Positions 55,868-64,000 of a stretch of 64,000 nucleotides of DNA are shown here, piece after piece; position 1 is the first letter of the stretch; each line of letters opens with the position of its first letter. The stretch comes from Cyanodermella asteris. Lineage: Eukaryota; Ascomycota; Lecanoromycetes; Ostropales; Stictidaceae. The stretch is taken from assembly GCA_900618795.1 (NCBI GenBank), contig UYJD01000013.1, positions 718,537 through 782,536 on the forward strand, written 5' to 3'. A model generated the notes under the pieces. It was not told where the DNA came from and made no database searches. It saw only the letters and a list, made by a program, of their open reading frames with translations. Both the position numbers and the translations under genes were made by a program.

Positions 55868-56914
55868 ATGAGCACGACAGAAGCAGCCCGCAACTTCGAC
55901 GAAAGCTTTCTGACTCAAGCTCGGAGCCTCGAAGCTGAACTGACAAATATCGGATCCCTTCCAACGCCTCAGGAGAAGTCCAAAAGTCTCAACGCGTGCT
56001 TCGAAGAGCTCGCGAGCTTGCAACGAAGCGTTCAAGACGCATCGTCATACAGTAACAATCATGATCAAGCAGTCTACGCCAATACTTTGAAGAGGCTGCA
56101 GGCCAGTGCTGAAGCGGTCCGGAATGCAATAACCCCCAAGACAAAATTCAAGTTCAAATCGGCCAGATCAAAAGCAGCGCCACATGTGCCCGCACCGACG
56201 ACGAGCAATGGACCGGAATTCGAAAAGTCTACAGCTGTCGACGCTCCCCCTACTGGCTCGGAAGCGACCGCAGACGCATATGACATCCTCATGAATGGGC
56301 AGGCAAAGACCACGAGACAGGTGCTGACAGTATCAACAGCACGGCTTAACGAACTACCAGCGAGAGCGGTACTGCATTTGGCGACCTCAGTCGTTGACCT
56401 TGCGACGCAGGAAACCAAACCAGCGGCCTCGTTAAGCATCACTGACGTTTCTCAATCGATACTTTTCTGCGGATCGATCAACGGGCCTTTACATATGACC
56501 TCTGTCAAATCGTCTCTCATCTTTGCCAAAGCGCATCAGATTCGTATTCATGACTGCGAAGATGTCACGCTCTATTTAGACATTGGGAGTCAGCCGATGA
56601 TTGAGCGCTGCAGCAACATGAGATTTGGTCCGCTAGGCAGTCAAAGCCGAGACTTTTGGCGCCAGGTACTCGACTTCCAGTACCCCGGTGGTGAAAGCCC
56701 GAACTGGTTGCCGATACCAGAAAATGCGATGATATCAGGCTTGAATAGGCATGTTGAACGTCTAGGACCAAGGGACATAGGCTCTCTGAAAAGTCTGAGG
56801 GACCTTACAAAAACCCTTGCGGCAAGCGGTGTTGTTGGCAGTGCTGTTGAAGTTTCAGATACTTCGAATCGGGCCTCCGACGAAGCACAAGAGCTAGCAA
56901 CTCAGCTGATATAA
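55868..56914 (+). CDS. Tubulin-specific chaperone C (cofactor C)
   Basis: Single exon, 348 residues. An N-terminal helical spectrin-like domain (about 1-100) leads through a Ser/Thr/Pro linker to the C-CAP/cofactor C beta-helix domain (about 185-300), including SILFCGSINGPLHMTSVKSS, HQIRIHDCEDVTLYLDIGSQ and PMIERCSNMRFGP. Cofactor C works with cofactors D and E as a GTPase-activating complex for beta-tubulin, releasing folded alpha/beta dimers in the cytosol. The family's catalytic arginine finger lies in a Q-x-R-x-H-x-(C/T) pattern. Here HQIRIHDCED fits, with Arg near residue 224. The gene is flanked by complex I genes with no evident functional link. Confidence 0.92.
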   Translation: MSTTEAARNFDESFLTQARSLEAELTNIGSLPTPQEKSKSLNACFEELASLQRSVQDASSYSNNHDQAVYANTLKRLQASAEAVRNAITPKTKFKFKSARSKAAPHVPAPTTSNGPEFEKSTAVDAPPTGSEATADAYDILMNGQAKTTRQVLTVSTARLNELPARAVLHLATSVVDLATQETKPAASLSITDVSQSILFCGSINGPLHMTSVKSSLIFAKAHQIRIHDCEDVTLYLDIGSQPMIERCSNMRFGPLGSQSRDFWRQVLDFQYPGGESPNWLPIPENAMISGLNRHVERLGPRDIGSLKSLRDLTKTLAASGVVGSAVEVSDTSNRASDEAQELATQLI

Positions 56915-57117
56915 CACAATATTTATCCCATGTGTTTACGTCAAATCAGTACGTCCCTCCCACTTAGAGGATTACATCGGCACCGTCAACGGGTCAGGAA
57001 GTGCAGCTTTAGCGATGCTGAAATAAAGATCTTTGATTTTAGCACATCGAGTGCAGACGCCTCCCGCTAGATGAATTGACAAAGGGAATGGGTATGTACA
57101 TTCGATTCCATCATGGC
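56915..57117. other. Convergent intergenic, 203 bp
   Basis: Between the 3' ends of cofactor C (plus) and NDUFS8 (minus). Nothing seen. Confidence 0.45.
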
Positions 57118-57899
<782 letters not shown>

Positions 57900-58142
57900 G
57901 TTGGTGTGATGAGGGGAGTTTCCAGGCGATTCGCACTTCTATGAAGTCGTCGGTCGCGGTCTCATCAAGTCAAAGCAGCAGTCCCCCGTCATCCGTCTCG
58001 GAACCGCTCTGATTGGCTGGGTCTTGGCAGCGCTCCCAAAAGTCCGCGCGCCGCTGGAGCACAGCTTCATATCGTCAAAAGTACGTCCTTCAAGCTATTC
58101 GAGTCCATCTACATCTCCACTGCCGCTACACCTTCATTCAAA
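57900..58142. promoter_or_regulatory. Compact divergent promoter NDUFS8 / mitochondrial ACP
   Basis: Only 243 bp between the two start codons, so the two complex I genes very probably share promoter elements. The middle contains GC-rich sequence and an ATTGG (reverse CCAAT box) near 58013-58017, a possible HAP-complex site, the usual activator of fungal respiratory genes. Confidence 0.6.
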
Positions 58143-58781
58143 ATGTCAATGCTCAGGACTACTCTTTTGAGGACTGCCCAGTGCGCGTCCAGGTCTGCGT
58201 TCCGAGCCGCGACTCCCATTTCACGATCCGTTGCCCCAGCTTCGTATGCCGTCACGACCCGGTCCGGTACACCCTCGAGCTTGAGGTTTTCTGGAGCTCG
58301 CTTCTATTCCGCCCCAGCTGGTCTCGGCAAGGATGAAGTCCAAGGGAGGATCATGGACCTGCTGAAGGGCTTTGACAAGGTATGAATCCGTGCATCAGGA
58401 TCAGACTGACACAAGACTAACAACTGGTCATAGATCACCGACGCCTCAAAGGTACGATCCCTACAAGGACAATCAGAGCATGTCTGACGAATAACGCAGA
58501 TCAACGGTACATCTCACTTCGCAAACGACCTGGGTCTTGACAGCTTGGACACTGTCGAGGTGATTATGGCTATTGAAGAGGTATATTCGTCAGAACGAGG
58601 TCGTCGCAACTTTCGCTAAACAGAGGACAGGAATTCAGCATCGAGATCCCGGACAAGGAGGCCGATGCCATTCACAGCATCAACCAGGCTGTCGAATACA
58701 TTCTGGCGCAGCCCGATGGTAAGCAGCATGCCACGAACGAGCATAAGCAGAACATGTTCTGACAGTCCTACAGCACACTAG
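58143..58781 (+). CDS. Mitochondrial acyl carrier protein (complex I subunit NDUFAB1)
   Basis: Five exons: 58143-58379, 58434-58451 (18 nt), 58500-58580, 58631-58718 and 58774-58781 (8 nt); 432 nt, 143 residues. The presequence (MSMLRTTLLRTAQCASRSAF ... ) is followed by the ACP fold. The phosphopantetheine-attachment motif is DLGLDSLDTVE, with Ser100. EEFSIEIPDKEADAIHSINQ and the ending EYILAQPDAH match fungal mitochondrial ACPs. The protein serves type II fatty-acid synthesis (lipoate precursor), binds LYR proteins for Fe-S and respiratory assembly, and is a complex I subunit. The final exon encodes only the last codons and the stop; the PDAH ending supports it. Confidence 0.95.
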
Positions 58782-59963
58782 ATGAAGCAGTCAGATGGGC
58801 CGAGTATGTCAGATCATGGAGGAGAATCAGCGATACCAATTGTACATTACACGCCCTTTGTCCAGCAATATACACTGAAGTTCTGGAGACACATTCCAGT
58901 TCATGAATGGAAACGGCGCTTGACGTCAGGGACTTACATGTGCTCACTTGTCATAGTTCACGACCTGATATTGCTAGGATAATGACAATTCTGGCACGAG
59001 CTCGCTCAGTCATTTTCACGACGAAAAGTCTAGCTCCGACCCTTACTTATGTCGCAAGCGCTCTTGTACACCAAAACGCGTGGAAAGGAAATCGGTCGGT
59101 TCAGTGGCAGAATATTGGTTCAAAGCTACTATATGGCATACGCACGTCGAAAATGCTGATTCGACCCTCAAGCCGCATTGATTGCAAGATTTTCAGATTT
59201 GTGTTCGGATGAATATCGAGGCAAATCAATGCGGACCCACGATCATTTCACCTGGCTAAAACATCGTTGTGACGCCGTGGAGTGATTGGACAAGGACCAG
59301 GGGCGTCAGTAATAGAGATATAGGCCGTATACTCAAGTCGAGCCACCAATGTTCGGCTTCCAGACAATCGGGCGCAGAGTCTGAAATGGGAATATCACAC
59401 CTGGTGGGAACCAAACAATCTCGGCCGTCAGTTGGAAAGCGGACTTCGACTCATCTCGTACACAATGCCGCGGCGACACCTAGAACCTGCGGCTTTCCCG
59501 ACATAAATTAGTGCGGGAAAGTTCGCTAATTCGTCCTCTCTTCGATGAATGTGAATGTATGCGAAACTTACCTTGCTTCTAGAGCTGCGCTATCGCAAGA
59601 CTTTCATCGTTGCAGTGCACAGCGGCCGGCCGGCCTGTCACAGGCTGCCACCCGCAGAGACGTGTGAGCCAGGGAGCCCCAAAACGGTGACAGGAGCCAC
59701 GCCGCGCTATCAGCCAACATAGTCAACCTTAAGGAACTTTATTGCGCATTCTTTTTTAACCTCCACGAATTACTACCTATCCTAACTCGCAGGCGGCACA
59801 TCTTCCCAAAGCCAAGTACAGCAAACAGCTCCAAGTCATCGGGCGCACCTCACGCTCGCGACTTTTGTCCGTCTCTGTGCACCGTCCCTCAACTGAACTC
59901 GAGCCGCTTTCCCTCAACTCACGAGACCACAACCCACGCCGTTTGACGGCGCCCCACAGCAGA
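58782..59963. other. Intergenic 1.2 kb, no gene seen
   Basis: Between ACP and VPS74, both plus. The final 200 bp look like a fungal promoter/5' UTR (CA- and TC-rich). A 101-codon frame at 58907-59212 lacks recognisable features. Confidence 0.45.
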
Positions 59964-61268
59964 ATGGCCTCTCAAGGAGGCTTGACTCGCCGCCGAGGTG
60001 GAGGAGGAGGTGCCGCATCCAGCGGTGACGATGAGGGTTCATCCGCACCCGCCGTCAAGGCAGGGAACTCTCAAGACCGCACCGGGGAGACATCTTACAC
60101 AGCGGAGAATGGACACAAGATCGCTTACGATCCAAGGGACATTGCGGAAAGTGAAGAGCTGAAGAAACAACCTAAATTGACATTGATGGAGGAGGTGCTA
60201 CTCATGGGTCTGAAGGACAAACAGGTATTCTCCGATTCACAGGCTCGCGCCTTGCGACACGCGACACAGAAGCAGCCTATGCTTTCTTCGACGTGTGTTT
60301 TTGCAGATGCTGACTGGCTTCGTACTACAGGGCTACCTTTCCTTCTGGAACGACAACATTTCATACGCATTGCGAGGCTGCATTGTAATGGAGCTAGCTT
60401 TCCGCGGCCGAATCAGCATGCAGAAAGACAGTTCTCGACGACGATATCCATTGGCAGACCGAGTGATTGAGGTGATAGATGACACATTGACCGGCGAGGT
60501 TCTACTGGATGAGGCGCTCAAGATGATGAAGAGCAGTGAGAAAATGAGCGTCACCAGCTGGATAGACCTCATGAGCGGTACGTGCGGACACTTCGGTTCG
60601 CATCGTGGCAGCAGACGAGACGCTCCGATGCGTGCAATTTTTGTGCTTCGAATTAATGCTGATTCGTCAATGCAGGTGAAACTTGGAATCTGATGAAGAT
60701 CGGCTACCAGTTGAAACAAGTACGCGAAAGGTTGGCAAAGGGCCTAGTTGACAAAGGCATACTACGGACAGAGAAGCGCAACTTCCTCATCTTCGACATG
60801 GCGACGCACCCGGTCGCTGACGGCGGTGCAAAGGACGAGATTCGCAGACGGACCAGAAATATCCTCACACAGCGAACAGTGGTTATCAACGGGTCACAAT
60901 TCCTCCCAGAAGAGATCGAATATCGATACCTGCGATCAGTGGCAATGGTCTGCGCTGCTTATGCCGCGAACGTATTGGAGAATGCGCTGAGTTCACTTGG
61001 CCACGAAGCGAGAGAGAGAGCATTTGCACAGACGGATGAAATACTGGCGCAGTATAGTCAGTGGCCGTTTGCAAAGTCGGCAGGAAGCCAAGGAGTTGCG
61101 GCCAACCTGCCACAGAAGATCGCTGAGGAGCTTGCAGCTTCAAAGGACAAGGAGCTACAGATAGAGGTAGGTTGCTTGATGACATTTGTCGTGTGTTTTG
61201 GTGCTAATGAGGCCCAGGTTGTCGCGGCTTGTTTGAACGTTTTCACCCGCCTCGATTCCCTCTTATAA
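59964..61268 (+). CDS. VPS74: VPS74 / GOLPH3 Golgi phosphoprotein
   Basis: Four exons: 59964-60224, 60331-60577, 60676-61166 and 61218-61268; 1050 nt, 349 residues. A disordered Gly-rich N-terminus with RRRGGGGG is followed by the GPP34 domain: [60 protein letters not shown], a beta-hairpin region, and [20 protein letters not shown]. The C-terminus is [16 protein letters not shown]. Vps74/GOLPH3 binds PI4P and COPI at the Golgi and retains glycosyltransferases. Introns are 106, 98 and 51 bp; each join restores family sequence ([30 protein letters not shown]). Downstream of the complex I cluster but separately transcribed. Confidence 0.94.
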
Positions 61269-61593
61269 TAACGTCGCTGATATCCCGGAAAGAACCCTTC
61301 CATTTCGCGACAGTTACATGCTTGCCCAATTCTACAGCTTGAGCCCAGGCCGACAGCAGGGGCCTTGGGCACGAATTGCGCAAAGCTTGTATTAGCAGTC
61401 GTTTGGTCTGCTTTTGAAAAATCGAAATCTCCTTCAAATTCTATTTTACATGCTTTGGTGTGTCGCTTATCGCCGAAACTTTGCCAGCATACCCCGTTTC
61501 GTTCTTCTCTTCCAGAAAGACCATGTCCACGCCGATGCCCAAAATAAGTATGAACCAATCAAACGTTCGTCTCCCCGCCCTCGCCTTCCCTTC
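61269..61593. other. Convergent intergenic, 325 bp
   Basis: Between the 3' ends of VPS74 (plus) and the DUF4419 gene (minus). No gene seen. Confidence 0.45.
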
Positions 61594-62760
61594 CTATCTG
61601 GATACCGACCAGCAGACAGATTGAGAGCTGACCGTCGCTTGGTTTTGCTGGTTTTCCTGCAGTCCAGCATACAAAGTTGTCTTGACGCTTCGAGTGTCAT
61701 GATCGCCTCGAATGGTTACCACTACATGTGTGGCAGGTACATCGTTTGACAGTACCCAAGGTATTGTAAAGCCATCAATATCCAAAGCACCCAAGCCGCA
61801 CTCCCTTCCCTTCCAATGCCAGATACGGGATTTGCAGAAATGGGAACCTCGATCGTTATACATGCAAAACGCCGCAATCCAGCCAGTCAACACACTCCCG
61901 TCATCAAGCTCAGCTGGTCGACTCCAGCCAATATGTCGGACAGACTGCGCTAGAAACAGTCGGGCGGCCTCGGATTCGGGATTTTCGAAGCACATGACAA
62001 AGCTGGACAAAACGGGGCGGATAAGGTCGAGATAAGGCTTGAAGTTGATGTTGAGTGCCAGCAAGTGTGGGAGCTTCTCGAGCAGTTGCGTCCAATCGGC
62101 CTCCTCGCCAGCCAGGTTCATCATCGGCCCAGTGCCACATCCGCGACGTGGATGCGAGAATGCGCTTGGGCCGGCGCTTAGGAAGACAAGAGGCGCCACG
62201 ATCTGATCCGCAATCTTTGTGGTGGTGAATTTCGGCTGGATAAGGTTCCGAGTAAAGCTATCGGTAATGTGGTTGTGAATGGCACAGAGAAGCGTCTCTT
62301 GCGTAAGGCAGTCGGATGCTTTGCATGAGATTTCTGTACGCCCTTTGACTTCGTGATGAGCCCTCTCATTGATTGAAGCTTTAGATGTACTTGTTGCGAG
62401 CTCCCTGACTGGGGCATTTTGCAACATGTATTTGAGCTGAGACAGAATTGCGATCCATATATCGTCTGGTCGCAGAATGAAATGTGTTCCTTCGGCCCAA
62501 GCGTTCAAGATGGACTTGACCAGACCGTCGGGATCCCGTGCAGTTTGGCGACCAATCTTTGATTCCAAGAGCAAGCGGCTATCAGACAGTCTTGCGTCTG
62601 ATACCACTGCAGCGTCAATTACTGGTCGCGTATACTCCTTCTCGTACGAGGAGATAGTCAAGGGCTGGCCGTGGCTCCTTTTACCTGAGTCGGTGGAGAT
62701 GATAGGAATAGCTGCGCTATTCGGCGTGGCAGGAACGTGTGGTGACGGTGCAATATACAT
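61594..62760 (-). CDS. DUF4419 domain protein, function unknown
   Basis: Single exon, 388 residues, from an ATG at 62760. Matches the fungal DUF4419 family: NAWAEGTHFILRPDDIWIAI (about 90-110), LSQLKYMLQ, RRGCGTGPMMNLAGEEADWT (about 208-227), LLEKLPHLL, and GWIAAFCMYND near 293. The family is expanded in filamentous fungi and bacteria, with no assigned activity. The last 25 residues (LQENQQNQATVSSQSVCW ... ) do not look like the usual C-terminus after the AG. motif, so the gene may be slightly altered or use another 3' end. No signal peptide or membrane segment was seen. Confidence 0.75.
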   Translation of the reverse strand: MYIAPSPHVPATPNSAAIPIISTDSGKRSHGQPLTISSYEKEYTRPVIDAAVVSDARLSDSRLLLESKIGRQTARDPDGLVKSILNAWAEGTHFILRPDDIWIAILSQLKYMLQNAPVRELATSTSKASINERAHHEVKGRTEISCKASDCLTQETLLCAIHNHITDSFTRNLIQPKFTTTKIADQIVAPLVFLSAGPSAFSHPRRGCGTGPMMNLAGEEADWTQLLEKLPHLLALNINFKPYLDLIRPVLSSFVMCFENPESEAARLFLAQSVRHIGWSRPAELDDGSVLTGWIAAFCMYNDRGSHFCKSRIWHWKGRECGLGALDIDGFTIPWVLSNDVPATHVVVTIRGDHDTRSVKTTLYAGLQENQQNQATVSSQSVCWSVSR

Positions 62761-63689
62761 TCTTGCAGGTCAGGAAGTGCTGTGTTACGGTGTCTTGCGA
62801 TGTCGTTCTATCAAAGCTCAACTTTTGAGGTCGGTGTAGTTTTTTGCTTTGTTGGCTCGTCAGATCAATGCCCGCCTGCCCGTCTATAAGTGCTTACAGG
62901 GAGGCAGTCGAATTCACAATTCGCTGTACACTGTGTCGGAGCCGTTGGTAGGAGTGAAGCTGTTGGCGAGGACCACCGGATCGTGCCAGCTGGTTGTCTC
63001 GACTGGGCGGAAGCCAGCCTTCGCTCGACCACATCGAATCAAAATACCGGAATGTGCAAAGTTATCTGGCAACATCTTCAGAAGTACGGCCTGGTCTGTC
63101 GTTACTAGGAAGCGAGCAAAAGTGCAGGCAGTAAGCTCCGCGAGTAGTGTAATGGGAGTAGAACCTCGAATTGTTTTCACCTTCATCAATATTGCTCAGA
63201 AATGTGCTTCAAGCAATAAGTTGGGTTTGCTGATCTAGATGAGAGCGCACTGCTGTCATCCAGAGTAACAGTCAATTCTCTCCACGGTGAAAGCATCCCA
63301 ATGATGCGTACAAATAGCACTCACAATTGCTACATTCGGAGCACTTGGTTTCTGTCGACGCGTTTGAACCGAAATAATGTCACTGGGAGTGGCATGATAC
63401 CTCAAAATAGTTCAAGTCGGTAGGGAAAAGTCGCAAGTACACGCAGTATTCCGAAGTCTCAATCAGCCAAAGAATATTGTAACGGCACGAGTCGAATTTA
63501 CCGCCGGGTGCTTCTCTAGCACAGACCATGCGACGCATTCCAACTCTGGACAACTCAACGTGTTTGATAAAATATGGATTCTTGTCGCTAAAAGAAAGGA
63601 GTCGCCGGTCGCTCCTTCTTGATTCATCACAAGCTGCTTGAGGCAGTCAGGGCTCGCTCCGCTGTCCCTCTCACTGCGCATACACCTCA
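62761..63689. other. Intergenic 0.93 kb, no supported gene
   Basis: Upstream of the DUF4419 gene. A 90-codon minus ATG frame (62914-63186) and overlapping plus frames exist but match nothing I know. No repeat or RNA gene seen. Confidence 0.4.
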
Positions 63690-64000
63690 TCATCTGTACG
63701 CAATTTGCTTTCCATAGCGATTAAATTTGCTGCATATGACTGGAAAAACACAAACACGCTCTAAAAACAACATGGAAAGGCCTGGGATGTCGTTGAGCCA
63801 AGCTACAGTGTAGGCCAGCATTCGCCTGACAGAGCTCTGCCAAAACCGACACAATAGATCTGTATCCTCTCCACTTGTCCACATCAGACACATTTCGCAA
63901 CAGTCCAACCAACGAATAACAGGAGAAATTTCCTGCCCGATATTCTGCCAGTGCCGGATCCGAACGCTGCCGATGCTACGGTCAATGGACGGGCTCGAGG
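63690..64000 (-). CDS. Possible partial CDS at the right edge
   Basis: A minus-strand frame is open from the window edge to a TGA at 63690 (103 codons): IDRSIGSVRIRHWQNIG ... EISPVIRWLDCCEMCLMW ... NDIPGLSMLFLERVCVF. It has mixed hydrophobic and polar composition plausible for a real C-terminus, but I recognise no domain. Another frame is open over part of the same stretch. It could be the end of a gene whose start lies beyond the window, or chance. Confidence 0.25.
   Translation of the reverse strand, partial: SSPSIDRSIGSVRIRHWQNIGQEISPVIRWLDCCEMCLMWTSGEDTDLLCRFWQSSVRRMLAYTVAWLNDIPGLSMLFLERVCVFPVICSKFNRYGKQIAYR

Overview
The window is nuclear DNA of a filamentous ascomycete (Pezizomycotina; Dothideomycetes is my best guess, from gene content and intron style, not proven). 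Genes are dense and lie on both strands. They carry short introns (mostly 41-160 bp, GT...AG, often with a CTNAC-like branch site). They encode eukaryotic housekeeping proteins plus fungal families: Zn2Cys6 regulator, HET, GRGGAGN protein, KGG stress protein, DUF4419 and a DIM-2 type DNA methyltransferase. I saw no tRNA, rRNA, CRISPR array, or transposon with a recognisable coding region. Exon joins were worked out by hand from splice sites, reading frame and family conservation.

Layout. 1-15 kb: end-truncated RGS-domain gene, SPT6, a STE7-type MAPKK, a low-molecular-weight tyrosine phosphatase, and a glyoxalase-fold protein fused to a membrane segment and a phospho-motif repeat tail. 15-31 kb: an intact DIM-2-like methyltransferase, SEC14, GAR1, cytosolic-type ThrRS and ArgRS genes in tandem, and a PAR32-like gene. 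31-38 kb: mitochondrial-type cupin, a decayed SMP-30-like beta-propeller gene, a Zn2Cys6 regulator, D-aminoacyl-tRNA deacylase and a KGG stress protein. 38-48 kb: VAC14, a possible terpenoid-synthase-fold gene with an in-frame TGA near its start, a broken HET gene and a 69-residue gene. 48-64 kb: UBP2 deubiquitinase followed in frame by a UIM-bearing tail, then complex-I subunit NDUFA11, tubulin cofactor C, NDUFS8, mitochondrial acyl carrier protein, VPS74, a DUF4419 protein and an open frame running off the right edge.

Themes. Three complex-I proteins (NDUFA11, NDUFS8, ACP) lie within 4.3 kb; NDUFS8 and ACP share a 243-bp divergent promoter. Both aminoacyl-tRNA synthetase promoters carry perfect TGACTCA (Gcn4/CPC1) sites; that of ArgRS has two, exactly 60 bp apart. 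SEC14, VPS74 and VAC14 are phosphoinositide/Golgi-vacuole trafficking genes. The observations most worth following are the stop or exitron between UBP2 and its ubiquitin-binding tail, the glyoxalase-membrane-repeat fusion, SUMO-interaction-like motifs in the methyltransferase tail, and two small genes whose coding strand flips from C-rich to G-rich midway.
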